A stretch of DNA of 14,880 nt from Methanobacteriota archaeon (GTDB lineage Archaea > Thermoplasmatota > Thermoplasmata > RBG-16-68-12), in NCBI GenBank assembly GCA_005878325.1, contig VBMR01000097.1, forward strand, positions 1-14,880. The letters are read 5' to 3'. Position 1 is the first letter of the stretch. Every line of letters starts with the position of its first letter. The notes beneath the pieces are model-generated. The model was given only the letters and a program-made list of their open reading frames with translations. It had not been told where the DNA came from and ran no database searches. Shown here piece by piece: positions 6,095 to 13,215 of the stretch. The position numbers and the translations under genes are program-made.

Positions 6095-8065
6095 ATGGGC
6101 CGTCGAGTGCGGCGGCTCGTCCTGGCGGAGAAGAATAGTGCAGCCCGTCGGCTGGTCCAAGTTCTATCTAAAGGGAAATCGGAGAGGGTCCGAGAGGACG
6201 GCATCACCTACTTCCGGTTCACGAAAGACGGCGACGAGTTCGTGGTCGTCCCCCTGCGAGGACACGTCGTGGAAATCGACTATCCATCGGCCCTGCAGGA
6301 CTGGCAGTCGACGGACTTGGAACGGCTGATCGACGCGGAGCCCGTGCGGCTGGAATCGCCCCCCGCGCTGCACGATGCCCTACGGGAACTCGCCGCGGAC
6401 GCGGATGAAGCGATCCTCGCCACGGACTACGACCGGGAGGGTGAGCTGATCGGGGTGGAAGCGTTGGAGACCCTTCGCAGTCGCCGCCCGGACCTCCCGG
6501 CGCGTCGGGCTCGGTTCAGCGCGATGACGCCGTCGGAGATTCGCAGCGCCTTCGAGAATCTTGTGGAACCGGACTGGGCCCTCGCCCAGGCGGCCGCGGC
6601 GCGCCAGAAGATCGATCTCGCCTGGGGCGCGGTCCTCACGCGATTCCTCACCCTCGAGTGCGGCTCGGCCCGACAGGTCCTTTCCGCGGGGCGGGTGCAG
6701 ACGCCGACCCTTCGAATCGTCGTGGACCGAGAGCGGGAGCGGGAGGACTTCGTGCCGAGGCCTTTCTGGAACGTCGTCCTGCTCGCCGGATCGCCCGCGT
6801 TCGAGGCGACGGCGCCCGGAGGGCCGTTCTGGGACCGCGGGGCCGCAAAGGCCATCGTCGCCTTGGCCGGACTCGACGGGGAGAAGGCCGTGGTGGAGAA
6901 GATCGAGCGCCATGAGCGCCGCGAACCACCTCCGCCTCCGTTCAACACGACCTCCTTTCTGGCCCAAGCCTCCCGCGACGGCCTCACGGCCTCCCGGGCG
7001 ATGGCGGCCGCCCAGGAGCTGTACGTGCGCGGCGAGATCAGCTACCCGCGGACGGACAACACCGTCTACCCGTCGACCTTGCCCGTGCGCCAGTTCCTCG
7101 AAAAGCTGCGAGAATCGCCCTTTGGAGAGTATGCGAGCCGCCTCTTGGCCGAACCGGCTCTCGAGGCGAGCCGCGGACCGATCCAGACGACGGACCATCC
7201 GCCCATCCATCCGACCGCGGCGCCCTCGAAGTACCGCGCGGAGGTCCGGACCAAGGTGTACGGGATGATCGCACGGCGGTTCCTGGCGACCCTGTCCCCC
7301 GCGAGCGTCAGCACGGTCACCGAGGCCCACCTGGTCGTCGGGAACACGCGGTTCCTCGCCACAGGTCGAACCGTGGTCGAGCCGGGATGGAGGGAGATCC
7401 TCCCCGATCATGAGGCGTTTCGCGAGCTCCCTCCGCTCCAGGAGGGCGAAGCGATCCCGGTGCAGGAGATCCGGATCGTCGAGGGAAAGACGAAGGGGCC
7501 TCCCCTCCATTCCCAGGGATCCCTCCTGCTCGCGATGCAGCGCCTGGATCTCGGGACGAAGTCCACGCGGCACGAGATCATCGACCTCCTCTTCCGTCGC
7601 CAGTACGTGAGCGGCCGCGGGATTCGGACGACCGCGGCGGGTCGCGCCCTCGTGGAAGCGCTCGCGATCCATGGTCCGCGAGTCGCGGGGCCCGAGATGA
7701 CGGCTCACCTAGAGGATCGGATGACCGAGATCGCGGAAGGCCGGGCCACGCTCGACGAGGTGGTCGCCGAATCGAAAGAGGCGTTGCGCGGCGTGCTCGG
7801 ACAGCTCAAGACCCATCGGGACTCGCTGAGCCGCTGGTTGCGGGATGCCACGTTCCTGGAGAAGGACTACGGCCCCTGCGACATCTGCGGCACGGGCCGC
7901 CTCGTCCGGCGTCGCGCGCGGAACGGTTGGACGTTCCTCGGCTGCAGCGGGTATCCGGCGTGCAAGCACCGGATGCGCCTAGGGACCATGGGACAGCGCC
8001 TTCCCTGGGCCATCAAGGACACGCAGCTTGGCCCCGCGCCGGCGGCCGCGGCTGCCAGCGCCTGA
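6095..8065 (+). CDS. topA: DNA topoisomerase IA
   Basis: A 656-residue type IA topoisomerase, the archaeal topoisomerase I/III type, which relaxes negative supercoils by single-strand passage. The Toprim domain is N-terminal, with E12 (LAEKNS) and the metal-binding DYDREG (D111, D113, E115). The cleavage tyrosine is Y317 in SYPRTDN. QTPTL and the later PPLHSQGSLL and LDLGTKSTRHEII segments match the family's DNA-binding domains. A single C-terminal zinc finger (C595, C598, C617, C623; GCSGYPACKH) is followed by an Ala-rich tail. The length fits the family, with fewer fingers than bacterial TopA. The start at ATG 6095 puts the Toprim strand at residue 8; GTG 6107 would also retain it. There is no helicase domain, so it is not reverse gyrase, which argues against a hyperthermophile-style fusion but does not by itself fix growth temperature. 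Confidence 0.95.
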   Translation: MGRRVRRLVLAEKNSAARRLVQVLSKGKSERVREDGITYFRFTKDGDEFVVVPLRGHVVEIDYPSALQDWQSTDLERLIDAEPVRLESPPALHDALRELAADADEAILATDYDREGELIGVEALETLRSRRPDLPARRARFSAMTPSEIRSAFENLVEPDWALAQAAAARQKIDLAWGAVLTRFLTLECGSARQVLSAGRVQTPTLRIVVDREREREDFVPRPFWNVVLLAGSPAFEATAPGGPFWDRGAAKAIVALAGLDGEKAVVEKIERHERREPPPPPFNTTSFLAQASRDGLTASRAMAAAQELYVRGEISYPRTDNTVYPSTLPVRQFLEKLRESPFGEYASRLLAEPALEASRGPIQTTDHPPIHPTAAPSKYRAEVRTKVYGMIARRFLATLSPASVSTVTEAHLVVGNTRFLATGRTVVEPGWREILPDHEAFRELPPLQEGEAIPVQEIRIVEGKTKGPPLHSQGSLLLAMQRLDLGTKSTRHEIIDLLFRRQYVSGRGIRTTAAGRALVEALAIHGPRVAGPEMTAHLEDRMTEIAEGRATLDEVVAESKEALRGVLGQLKTHRDSLSRWLRDATFLEKDYGPCDICGTGRLVRRRARNGWTFLGCSGYPACKHRMRLGTMGQRLPWAIKDTQLGPAPAAAAASA

Positions 8066-8131
8066 AGCGCCTCCCGGATCGGACCCGATTTCGAAGTGTT
8101 CATGTTCCCGAAGGCCGCTGGCCGTGGAAAG

Positions 8132-8159
8132 GAGCCGCCGCGAAAACCTCTCGCGGCTC
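8132..8159 (+). terminator. Hairpin between topA and the CBS gene
   Basis: Arms GAGCCG(CCG)CGA and TCGCGGCTC pair as a 9-bp stem with a 3-base bulge and a 7-base loop. It lies in the 117-base gap after topA. It may end or stabilise the topA transcript, and its presence argues mildly against starting the CBS protein at the upstream ATG (8096). There is no T tract. Confidence 0.3.
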
Positions 8160-8182
8160 GGTTCTCCTCAGGACTCATACCC

Positions 8183-8596
8183 ATGGTCTTCGTCCGCGAT
8201 GCGATGACCCGCGACGTAATCGTCATCGACGCCGAGCGGACGATCCTCGACGCCGCGAAGCGGATGGCCGCGAAGAAGATCACGAGCCTCGTCGTCGTGA
8301 AGTACGGCCGACCGATCGGCCTCGTCACGGACCGGGACATCCTATGGAAGGTCACGGCGACGGGAAAAAATCCGGCGAAGGTCCTCGTTCGGGACATCAT
8401 GAACGCTCCGGTCGCGACGGTCAGTCCCATGACAACCCTCCGGGCCGCAGCCCGAGAGATGCTCGACAAGAACACACGATGGCTCGTCGTCACCCGATTG
8501 GACAAGGTGGAGGGCATCCTGACCGCGACGGACCTGACCTGGGGTTTCCTCGAGACCTACGCGCGCGCGACGAAACGCGGGATGGGGCCTCGTTGA
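8183..8596 (+). CDS. Protein with tandem CBS domains
   Basis: A 137-residue protein that is essentially two CBS domains (about residues 4-57 and 69-125) forming one Bateman module. Each domain shows the usual pattern: VRDAMT...VVKYGRPIGLVTDRDI and VRDIMN...GILTATDL. The TDRD and TATD ends are where adenosine-nucleotide ribose is usually contacted, so it is likely a nucleotide- or SAM-sensing protein acting alone or on a partner. There is no fused effector domain. The frame is open from 8096, but the extra 29 residues are basic and low in structure, and the upstream region holds a hairpin, so ATG 8183 is preferred. The stop codon is only six bases from the stop of the convergent membrane protein gene. 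Confidence 0.85.
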   Translation: MVFVRDAMTRDVIVIDAERTILDAAKRMAAKKITSLVVVKYGRPIGLVTDRDILWKVTATGKNPAKVLVRDIMNAPVATVSPMTTLRAAAREMLDKNTRWLVVTRLDKVEGILTATDLTWGFLETYARATKRGMGPR

Positions 8597-8602
8597 TCCG
8601 GC

Positions 8603-9022
8603 CTAACCGGGCAAGACCCACGGCAACAGCAACAGGAAGAGGTACGCACGGGCCACCCCACCGACGAAGTTCGCGATGACGAACTGCCACCGCCTGACCG
8701 CGCGGCCCTCTCCGTTCAGAAGCGAGTAGAAGTAATTCACGGCCGTGTCGCTCATGAACGGGATCGCGAGCAGGACCATGAGGCCGGGCCAACGTGTCTT
8801 CCGGACGAACCGCTCGAGGAGATTGAGAACGTTGCCCGCGCGCGGATGCCGCTGCATCCAGACCTCCATCCGGCGGTTCACCGCAAACCCGAGGTGGAAG
8901 ATCACGATCGCCCCGACCGCTTTCCCGAGGCCCAGCACGATGGCCTTGATCGCCAGATCAATCTCCGGGAGGACCAAGAGGAGGGGTTCGACCGGGATCG
9001 GGAGGAAAACCGCCGCGGCCAT
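8603..9022 (-). CDS. VTT/DedA-like small membrane protein (start unresolved)
   Basis: The frame encodes several hydrophobic helices and the proline-containing motif FLPIPVEP, then LGLGKAVGAIVIFHLGF, a basic/amphipathic cytosolic segment with FVRKTRWPGLMVLLAIPFM, and a final pair of helices ending LFLLLLPWVLPG. This order fits VTT (SNARE-associated, DedA/YqaA-like) membrane proteins, possible lipid scramblases or transporters. The only in-frame ATG is at 9022 (139 aa), but it falls inside a hydrophobic run (ALSYLLFLFLYSMAAAVFL), so the true protein probably starts earlier. Upstream in frame there is no ATG, GTG or TTG until TTG 9226, which would overlap the nucleotidyltransferase gene by 82 bases. 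An ATG at 9097-9099 lies one base out of frame. A non-standard start or a frameshift is likely. Confidence 0.6.
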   Translation of the reverse strand: MAAAVFLPIPVEPLLLVLPEIDLAIKAIVLGLGKAVGAIVIFHLGFAVNRRMEVWMQRHPRAGNVLNLLERFVRKTRWPGLMVLLAIPFMSDTAVNYFYSLLNGEGRAVRRWQFVIANFVGGVARAYLFLLLLPWVLPG

Positions 9023-9144
9023 GGAATACAGGAAGAGGAAGAGGAGGTACGACAGGGCTCCCGCAAGACTAACACTCGACTGGAACGAGAGAAGTTCATG
9101 GACGATTAGGGTCCCCGCCTCGTGCGCGGGATAGACTCCACGGG

Positions 9145-9876
9145 CTAAAGGGTTCCGCGGGAGTCCCGCGGGAACGACGGGAGCCGGAGCCCCTTCTCCT
9201 CTGCGCGATCGAGGAGGCGCCCCCAAATGGACTCGGAGAGGTGATGCGTTTCTGAGACGGAGAGAGGAGTGTACCGCAGCCGGCGGATGGCGGTGCCGAG
9301 CTCTCCATACCGGCGAATCTCGATGAAAGCCCGACGTCCGGTCGTCAGGACTCTTCCGTACAGGTTAAAGAGTGCACCTGCGGCCGCCGTGGAAAACCAG
9401 ATGGCCATCTCGCGGGCTTCCTCCACATCTTGTTCCTCGACTGCGTTCCAGACCTTGCCAACGTCCTCGAACGCTTCCAAGAAGGCCAAGTACGCCGCTT
9501 CGCGAAATTGATGAGGGTCCGGGTGGCGAGCGTGGTCCTTCAAACGACGGAGAAGACCGGTCGGATCATACAAGGGCTTGAGGGATGCCCAGCCACCGAG
9601 GGCTGCGTCAAGATCCTGCCGTGAGCCCGTGACCTCGGCCTTCGCATCAGCTGGCGTCAGCTGGAGGACCGTCAATGCGATCCCGTCGCGGACTTCATGA
9701 CGTATCCAGGGTCGCTTCCTCTTGACGACCACGAGGATGTCCACATCCGAATGGCGTCTCTCTTCTCCTCGTCCGACAGATCCGAATACACCGAAGGCGA
9801 CAAGATTCTGACCTTCCCGCCTGCGGAGGTCTTTTCCGAAAGCCTTAGCAAGGGTAAGATGTCGCCGGATGGCCAT
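9145..9876 (-). CDS. Nucleotidyltransferase-fold protein with helical C-terminal domain
   Basis: A 243-residue protein with a minimal NTP_transf_2 domain at the N-terminus: G32-S33 followed by D44 and D46 (GSVGRGEERRHSDVDILV). This is the GS...DxD signature of Pol-beta-type nucleotidyltransferases. The third acidic residue normally found on a later strand is not evident in the matching segment (ALTVLQLT). Residues of about 110-235 form a helical domain resembling the HEPN/KNTase C-terminal helices, with no separate HEPN RX4-6H motif seen. It has a good Shine-Dalgarno (GAGGAGAT) a few bases before the ATG, unlike most genes here. The role is open: antibiotic or small-molecule adenylation, protein or RNA adenylation, or a solo MNT-type antitoxin relative. 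No toxin-like partner gene is adjacent. Confidence 0.75.
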   Translation of the reverse strand: MAIRRHLTLAKAFGKDLRRREGQNLVAFGVFGSVGRGEERRHSDVDILVVVKRKRPWIRHEVRDGIALTVLQLTPADAKAEVTGSRQDLDAALGGWASLKPLYDPTGLLRRLKDHARHPDPHQFREAAYLAFLEAFEDVGKVWNAVEEQDVEEAREMAIWFSTAAAGALFNLYGRVLTTGRRAFIEIRRYGELGTAIRRLRYTPLSVSETHHLSESIWGRLLDRAEEKGLRLPSFPRDSRGTL

Positions 9877-9927
9877 TGGATCTCCTCAAGCCTCGACTTC
9901 CTATGAGCCTTTCTCCGATGGCGTCGG

Positions 9928-9936
9928 CTTTATTGG
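9928..9936. promoter_or_regulatory. Shared TATA-like box in the nucleotidyltransferase/VOC divergent region
   Basis: CTTTATTGG is centred 27 bases before the VOC ATG (9959), the ideal leaderless spacing. Its reverse complement, CCAATAAAG, could serve the divergent gene, giving a leader of about 30 bases that would include that gene's GAGGAGAT ribosome-binding site at 9881-9888. Confidence 0.45.
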
Positions 9937-9958
9937 CTCAGACCGACTCCCGCTCGTC

Positions 9959-10297
9959 ATGCGACTCTCCACAATCGCCCTCGTCGTGTCGGATGCGAAG
10001 AAGTCCGCGAGCTGGTACCAACAGAAGCTCGGCTTCGAGATCCGGGACCACCAGGGTCACTGGATCACCGTGGGCCCGAAGAAAGAGAACCTCTCGTTCC
10101 ATCTGTGCGAGGGCTACTACGACCTCGAGCCCGGGAACACGGGGATCTCCTTCACCGCGAAGGATGTGAAGAAGGAAGAGGCCGCCCTCCGGAAAATGGG
10201 CGTCGAGTTCACCACGCCGACGACGAAGGAAGACTGGGGCACCTTCGCGATGTTCAAGGACCTCGATGGGAACGAGTTCTACATCATCGAAGAATGA
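9959..10297 (+). CDS. VOC-superfamily (glyoxalase/dioxygenase-fold) protein
   Basis: A 112-residue single VOC module. The beta-alpha-beta-beta-beta halves are clear: IALVVSDAKKSASWYQQKLGF at the start of the first, GISFTAKDV at the start of the second, and the closing FKDLDGNEFYIIEE. Possible metal ligands are H48 (LSFHLCEG) and the terminal E111. The position that usually carries the first histidine is Thr/Ile (T5-I6), so canonical metal binding is doubtful. Family members include glyoxalase I, fosfomycin-resistance enzymes, bleomycin-binding proteins and ring-cleaving dioxygenases; none can be chosen here. The ATG at 9959 is supported by the TATA-like box 27 bases upstream. The next gene, a metal exporter, begins 51 bases after the stop codon without its own obvious promoter, so co-transcription is likely. 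Confidence 0.85.
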   Translation: MRLSTIALVVSDAKKSASWYQQKLGFEIRDHQGHWITVGPKKENLSFHLCEGYYDLEPGNTGISFTAKDVKKEEAALRKMGVEFTTPTTKEDWGTFAMFKDLDGNEFYIIEE

Positions 10298-10348
10298 GGG
10301 TGCCGGCCAAGGTTCATCTCACCTCGCGTCCGTCCCGAGGGTCAAGCG

Positions 10349-11254
10349 ATGGAAACGCAGGCCCTGCGGCTCACGTTGGAACGCCGGCTCGCGGTCGCCT
10401 TGGGCATCGCCGCAGGCGCGGCTCTGCTCGAGGCCTTCGGGAGTTGGTGGAGCGGCTCGCTCGCGCTGCTCACCGACGCGGGCCATGTCGGCACGGATGC
10501 CGCCGCACTGGGGCTCAGCCTCGCGGCCGTCCGGATCGGGAAGCGGCCTCACACCCCGGAGATGTCGTTCGGCTACCATCGGATCGAGGTCCTTGCGGCG
10601 TTCGGGAACGCCGTGCTCCTCGGAGGCGTCGCCTCCTCCCTCGCCTTCGCCGTCTACAACCGGCTTTCCCACCCCCAGGATGTCCAGGGGCAGACGATGT
10701 TCGTCGTCGGCGTCGTGGGCCTCGCGGCGAACCTGGCGATGGTCTCCCTCCTCGGCCGGTCCGCCCGGAGGAACATCAACATCCGCGGGGCCTTCCTGCA
10801 CGCCTATGGAGATACCCTGGGATCCGCTGGCGTCGTCGTCGGGGCCGCTCTGATCAGCGTGACTCGCATGGACTTCCTGGACACGGGCATCGCCCTCCTG
10901 ATCGTCGCCTTGATCGCCTTGAGCACGGCCCGCCTTCTGCGGGATTCCGCGCGGATCATCCTGGAGGGGTCGCCCGCGGACCTCCGGCCCGAGGAGATCG
11001 CAGAGGCGATCCGGGCGGTCCCGGGCGTGCGAGGCGTCCATGACCTGCACGTGTGGACCGTCACCTCGGGTCTGTATTCCCTCACCGGGCACATTGCCGT
11101 CGCGGGAGACGCGACCGTCCAACAGGCCGCCCGCATCGTCGAGATGGCCGAAGGCCGGCTGCGGGAGCGCTTCGGCATCGCGCATTCCACCCTCCAAGTG
11201 CACAGCCTCCAGGACGAGATCATCGCCCCGGGGGAGGTCGCCCGGATGGATTGA
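10349..11254 (+). CDS. Cation diffusion facilitator (CDF) metal efflux transporter, CzcD/ZnT-like
   Basis: A 301-residue inner-membrane transporter with six predicted helices, exporting divalent metal in exchange for protons. The transport-site pairs are D43-x2-H46-x3-D50 region in TM2 (LLTDAGHVGTD) and H150-x3-D154 in TM5 (LHAYGD). The His/Asp geometry (HxxxD in both) is typical of Zn2+/Cd2+-selective members. FGYHRIEVLAAF follows TM2 as usual. The TM4-TM5 loop is short and lacks the His-rich stretch of ZnT proteins. The C-terminal cytoplasmic domain (from about 210) carries GVHDLHVWT, with H230 and H233 placed like regulatory metal ligands. The length is normal. The start ATG 10349 has a GAGG purine run about nine bases upstream. 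It follows the VOC gene closely. Confidence 0.93.
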   Translation: METQALRLTLERRLAVALGIAAGAALLEAFGSWWSGSLALLTDAGHVGTDAAALGLSLAAVRIGKRPHTPEMSFGYHRIEVLAAFGNAVLLGGVASSLAFAVYNRLSHPQDVQGQTMFVVGVVGLAANLAMVSLLGRSARRNINIRGAFLHAYGDTLGSAGVVVGAALISVTRMDFLDTGIALLIVALIALSTARLLRDSARIILEGSPADLRPEEIAEAIRAVPGVRGVHDLHVWTVTSGLYSLTGHIAVAGDATVQQAARIVEMAEGRLRERFGIAHSTLQVHSLQDEIIAPGEVARMD

Positions 11255-11306
11255 GCAACGCCTCAGCGGCCGCGGCGCCTCGGTCCTTCCCGCGCGAGGG
11301 CGCACG

Positions 11307-11314
11307 TATTTATC
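11307..11314 (+). promoter_or_regulatory. TATA-like box for the M29-like gene
   Basis: TATTTATC stands out in a G+C-rich gap. It is centred about 35 bases before the ATG at 11346, which would leave a leader of roughly 8-10 bases. Confidence 0.45.
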
Positions 11315-11345
11315 TGCGGGAGACTTCGCACGGACCAGGGAGCCC

Positions 11346-12437
11346 ATGTCCGAATACGAGGCCTTGGCGAAGAACGTCGTCCGCCAGACACTGAAGATCC
11401 AGCCGAAGGAGAACGTGATCGTGGAATCGTGGAACCACGGGCTCCCGATCGCGAAGGAGATCGTGTACCAGGTCCGCAATGCCGGGGCCCGACCCATGTT
11501 CCTGTTCGAGGACGAGGAGACGTACTGGCGGTCCATCAAAACGCTGCCGGAGTCGAAGCTCGGTCAGGTCGGCAGCCACGAATGGAAAGCGATCTCAGAG
11601 GCCGACGGCTACGTCTTCATCCCAGGGCCCGCCGACATCACGAAGGTGCGGGAGGCAGGGAAGAAGTACAGCGCCGCGACCGCCTACAATGACGAATGGT
11701 ACCGCCGGGCAAAGCGGAACCGACTCCGGGGGGCTCGGATTGGCCTCGGGTATGTCACGGAGGCACGAGCACGCGCATACGGCTTCGACCTTGCCGAGTG
11801 GCAATCGATGATGCTTGACGCCAGTTCCGTGGACGGCCGGGACATCGTACGCACCGGGCGCAAGGTCACGCGCCTCCTGTCGAAGAAGGGACGCCTCGAG
11901 ATCACCCATCCAAACGGTACGCAGTTCTCGTGCGACCTCGCGGGGCGGCCGGCGGGCATCGAGGACGGAATCGTGACGAAGGAAGACCTCGACCAAGGAG
12001 AGAACATGGCGAACCTTCCCGCGGGCGAGGCGTTCGTCGTCCCCGACGAGAAGTCCGGAGACGGAACGATCGTATTCGACCAACCGATCGCGTGGCTCGG
12101 CCGATGGATCCGCGACGTCCGGGTCGCCTTCGACAAAGGCAAGCTGGCGAAGTTCTCCGCCTCGGAGAACGAGGACTTCATCCGGTCCGATTGGAAGGAG
12201 GCGAAGGGACCGAAGGACCTCCTCGGTTACATCGACATTGGCCTGAATCCGAAAGCCCGCTCGGGATTCTTGCAGGACGCGATCGTCGCCGGGAATGTGT
12301 ACGTCGCCATCGGGGCGAACGACGAGGTCCCGGGCGGGAAGAACAAGACGGACTTCTATCTCGGGGCGAGCCTCACGGGGGCGACCGTCACGATCGATGG
12401 ACGTCCTGTCATCCAAAGCGGGACCTTGGCCCCTTGA
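11346..12437 (+). CDS. M29-family (thermophilic aminopeptidase, AmpS/NicX-like) protein with degenerate metal site
   Basis: A 363-residue protein with the overall build of M29 aminopeptidases (COG2309), which also includes the iron-dependent dioxygenase NicX. The N-terminal half binds like AmpS (QPKENVIVES, late FIPGPADI). The second half keeps the landmarks NLPAGEAFVVPDE (E228, a metal ligand in the family), IGLNPKARSG and the closing TVTIDGRPV. However, the other ligand positions differ. The Glu before GIGLNP reads Y295/D297; the His of HIAIG is Y319 (VYVAIG); and the His-x-Asp near the end is replaced by DFYLG (336-340). Only one of about five ligands remains, so it may be catalytically dead, use another chemistry or bind a ligand. 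The start ATG 11346 follows the TATA-like box, with a weak AGGGA nearby. It is a free-standing gene. Confidence 0.8.
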   Translation: MSEYEALAKNVVRQTLKIQPKENVIVESWNHGLPIAKEIVYQVRNAGARPMFLFEDEETYWRSIKTLPESKLGQVGSHEWKAISEADGYVFIPGPADITKVREAGKKYSAATAYNDEWYRRAKRNRLRGARIGLGYVTEARARAYGFDLAEWQSMMLDASSVDGRDIVRTGRKVTRLLSKKGRLEITHPNGTQFSCDLAGRPAGIEDGIVTKEDLDQGENMANLPAGEAFVVPDEKSGDGTIVFDQPIAWLGRWIRDVRVAFDKGKLAKFSASENEDFIRSDWKEAKGPKDLLGYIDIGLNPKARSGFLQDAIVAGNVYVAIGANDEVPGGKNKTDFYLGASLTGATVTIDGRPVIQSGTLAP

Positions 12438-12441
12438 CGAG

Positions 12442-12481
12442 AGGGAACGCCATCGCGTCCCCGGTTCCCTTTCGCCCTTTT
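12442..12481 (+). terminator. Probable terminator after the M29-like gene
   Basis: AGGGAAC (12442-12448) pairs with GTTCCCT (12464-12470) around a 15-base loop, starting 5 bases after the stop codon. A pyrimidine-rich run with TTTT follows at 12471-12481, as expected for a T-tract-dependent archaeal stop. Confidence 0.45.
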
Positions 12482-12498
12482 CGATTCTGGCTGACGCA

Positions 12499-12507
12499 GA
12501 TTTATCC
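12499..12507 (+). promoter_or_regulatory. TATA-like box for the winged-helix gene
   Basis: GATTTATCC, centred about 31 bases before the ATG at 12534, predicts a near-leaderless transcript. It lies just after the terminator-like hairpin of the preceding gene, so the two genes look independently transcribed. Confidence 0.45.
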
Positions 12508-12533
12508 GCCGCGGACGTCCTGAGCAGGCGTCG

Positions 12534-13121
12534 ATGGTGCCGGACGGCGGAACACATATCGAACCTTCCTCGCTCGACCTTCGGGAACACGACCGGGAGG
12601 TCCTCGAATTCCTGTCCCAGGATCCCTCGTCCCAGGTCGCGTTCCAGGGTCTTCGACGGCGCCTCGGGATCCATCCGGAGCAACTCTCCCGCGCGCTACA
12701 CAGGTTGGCGGACGACCACCTCGTCGAGCACACAGATCTCGGGTATCGCGTGACGTCGCGAGCGATTCAGGTCCTGAGTCCAGGGGGCCTTCCGTCTGAA
12801 GAGCCGGGCATCGCAATCCTCCAGACATATCTCCCGGCAAATTTGGATCTGCGGGGTCTAGTCCAAGCCCTCCGCGGAACGTGGATCGGCCCTCTGCGGT
12901 GGTACGGGCTCTCCGAGTTCGCGGATGGAATGCGCCTTGCCTGGACCCTCGAGGACGATTCGATCCGACTCGAGACGTTCATTCGCCCCGGGCAACTGGT
13001 CGTCACGGCGAAGGTAGCGTCGCCGGACCGCTTGGACGACGCGACCCGTCTCGGTCACCAGCTCTTCCAGCACATCGTGCGGGGAGTGTCTCGAGAGTCC
13101 TATTCGGGAATCAGCGGCTAG
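12534..13121 (+). CDS. Winged helix-turn-helix DNA-binding protein
   Basis: A 195-residue likely transcription regulator. Residues of about 17-80 form a winged HTH: an initial helix (REHDREVLEFLSQ), the turn and recognition helix (LRRRLGIHPEQLSRALHRLADDHLV) and a beta wing (GYRVT). The C-terminal 110 residues are a beta-rich domain of unknown type (WYGLSEFADGMRLAWTL, then SIRLETFI and QLVVTAKV strands) ending in an amphipathic helix; it may sense a ligand or mediate dimerisation. There is no clear similarity to a named regulator family and no cysteine or metal site in the HTH. The ATG at 12534 follows a TATA-like box by about 31 bases. The gene converges with the DAO oxidoreductase across a 94-base gap. 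Confidence 0.8.
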   Translation: MVPDGGTHIEPSSLDLREHDREVLEFLSQDPSSQVAFQGLRRRLGIHPEQLSRALHRLADDHLVEHTDLGYRVTSRAIQVLSPGGLPSEEPGIAILQTYLPANLDLRGLVQALRGTWIGPLRWYGLSEFADGMRLAWTLEDDSIRLETFIRPGQLVVTAKVASPDRLDDATRLGHQLFQHIVRGVSRESYSGISG

Positions 13122-13215
13122 CCAACCCTTGTCTTCTCGCGGCCGTCCATACATGATGTCACGACACCGCGGCCTGGCCCCTCGTCGTACCCGATGCTCT
13201 CTGCGGTGAAAAGTC

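Noticed and set aside
6380..7708. Long minus-strand frame opposite topA
   Set aside because: Shadow of topA's G/C-rich third positions; no recognisable motif and no start context.
8096..8182. Longer N-terminus for the CBS protein from an upstream ATG
   Set aside because: The added 29 residues are basic and unstructured, and the DNA there forms a hairpin, so ATG 8183 at the first CBS strand is preferred.
11266..11273. GCGGCCGC palindrome after the CDF gene
   Set aside because: An 8-base palindrome in a very G+C-rich gap is expected by chance, and no longer stem extends from it.
10319..11539. Minus-strand frame spanning the CDF gene and the start of the M29-like gene
   Set aside because: It runs antisense across two genes with clear motifs, and its own composition is low-complexity, rich in Arg, Gly and Asp.
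11595..12683. Minus-strand frame opposite the M29-like gene
   Set aside because: No domain is recognisable, and it covers a terminator-like hairpin and a promoter of plus-strand genes.
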